Source: Deltaproteobacteria bacterium (GTDB lineage Bacteria > Desulfobacterota > Dissulfuribacteria > Dissulfuribacterales > QOAL01). Taken from it: a stretch of 6,030 nt of DNA. The notes under the pieces were generated by a model. That model was not told the DNA's origin, did no database searches, and worked only from the letters and a program-made list of their open reading frames with translations. This document shows, in pieces, positions 5,427 to 6,030 of this stretch. Numbering within the stretch: position 1 is the first letter of the stretch; the number at the start of each line of letters is the position of its first letter. The stretch is from the NCBI GenBank assembly GCA_027068235.1, contig JAMOUE010000380.1:1-6030 (forward strand), given 5' to 3'. The position numbers and the translations under genes were made by a program.

Positions 5427-6030
5427 CTACGCTACTATGAATGAACCGTGACGGAGAAAATGATATAACATTTTAATAATGCCTGAACATTTTTCAAAAA
5501 ATATTGGTAAGTATGTAAATAGAAATTTAAAGGAATACCATATCATTACAAACCATGCCCCCAATGCCCCACCCCTTGAGAACAAAAGAGTAAAAAAGGC
5601 CTTGAGCCTGGCATCTGAGTGGAGTCTACCCGACTCACGCGCCCTTTCATACTCTTGAACAACCTTTTGTATAGATTGACTTGTAAACGGCAAGGTTACA
5701 AGGGCAAGTAAGATCACCAAAAAATGGAATGCTGTTGGAATAAGGGTTGATGCCAAGGTGACCCAAAGCCAGAGATTTTCTTTAAGGCTTCCATTAAGGA
5801 GCTGATGCCACACATTTGAAGCGGTAAAAACAGGCTCCTTGCCAGCCAAAAATGCTGTTATTTCCACAAGTTTCAAACCACCAAGGGTTGCCAGGAGCAC
5901 ACCCCCTAAAAAGATAAGTGCCAGTAAAAGATCAAGACATGCTGTAAAAAGGGCCATAAAAAAGCCATGCCTCTTTTTGATGACTGAACGAAGCAGTCCC
6001 CTAGTTGCCCCAAAAGATAACCAGTCCAAC
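5427..6030 (-). CDS. Multi-spanning membrane protein of unknown function (N-terminus off the right edge)
   Basis: About 200 C-terminal codons are visible; the frame is open to the window edge, so the true start lies outside. I do not recognise the family. Visible hydrophobic segments are at about residues 23-50 (FFMALFTACLDLLLALIFLGG), 86-115 (LWLWVTLASTLIPTAFHFLVILLALV) and 143-178 (probably one or two helices, with GGALGAWFVMIWYSFKFLF). Between the second and third is a charged, probably cytoplasmic stretch, VVQEYERARESGRLHSDARLK (about 123-143). The last 20 residues are basic and aromatic. There are no cysteine clusters, ATP-binding loops or other catalytic motifs. The gene is separated from flgF by about 1 kb and converges on the small HTH gene with an 85-nt gap, so it belongs to a different transcription unit from the flagellar operon. 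Confidence 0.8.
   Translation of the reverse strand, partial: LDWLSFGATRGLLRSVIKKRHGFFMALFTACLDLLLALIFLGGVLLATLGGLKLVEITAFLAGKEPVFTASNVWHQLLNGSLKENLWLWVTLASTLIPTAFHFLVILLALVTLPFTSQSIQKVVQEYERARESGRLHSDARLKAFFTLLFSRGGALGAWFVMIWYSFKFLFTYLPIFFEKCSGIIKMLYHFLRHGSFIVA

Overview
The window carries most of a flagellar rod and ring operon, read on the minus strand from about 4435 down to the left edge. The genes are flgF, flgG, flgA, flgH, flgI and the first 41 codons of a flgJ-type rod-binding protein. P-ring (FlgI) and L-ring (FlgH, a lipoprotein) proteins mean a Gram-negative, flagellated bacterium with an outer membrane and peptidoglycan. The order flgF-flgG-flgA-flgH-flgI-flgJ, moderate GC and a sigma-54 promoter would suit a deltaproteobacterial/Desulfobacterota-type organism. 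That placement is inference, because no taxonomic marker gene is present.

The operon is tightly packed: gaps of 10 to 35 nt, with good Shine-Dalgarno sequences that sometimes include the upstream stop codon. The exception is the 87-nt flgH-flgI gap, where flgI has no visible Shine-Dalgarno. The operon starts at a near-perfect -24/-12 (sigma-54) promoter, GGCACG-N4-TTTGC, placed so close to flgF that the predicted leader is only about 15 nt. This places the flgF start at 4420 rather than at the longer in-frame TTG/ATG, which lie inside the promoter. FlgF and FlgG build the distal rod, FlgA is the periplasmic chaperone for P-ring assembly, FlgI and FlgH form the P and L rings, and FlgJ caps or binds the growing rod.

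From 4421 to 5164 (744 nt) there is no intact gene. From the promoter upward it holds: (a) on the plus strand, a decayed fragment of a Cu/Ag P1B-type ATPase, with the motif NWIEAALATPVVLWAG followed in another frame by GWQSLRSRS, as if a short microhomology deletion removed the piece between; (b) about 140 nt with nothing recognised (4608-4746); (c) a long imperfect inverted repeat of about 213 nt (4747-4959) that would fold into one extended hairpin and looks like a MITE-type element or a structured RNA; (d) about 205 nt with nothing recognised. This looks like a junction of genomic debris next to the flagellar promoter.

To the right, a 58-codon helix-turn-helix protein (5165-5341, plus) converges on the 3' end of a multi-spanning membrane protein of unknown function (5427 to the right edge, minus, N-terminus outside the window). 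I see no tRNA, rRNA, CRISPR array, intact transposase or defence system. The genes themselves are ordinary. The parts worth a second look are the intergenic inverted repeat, the ATPase relic and the very compact sigma-54 promoter/leader.
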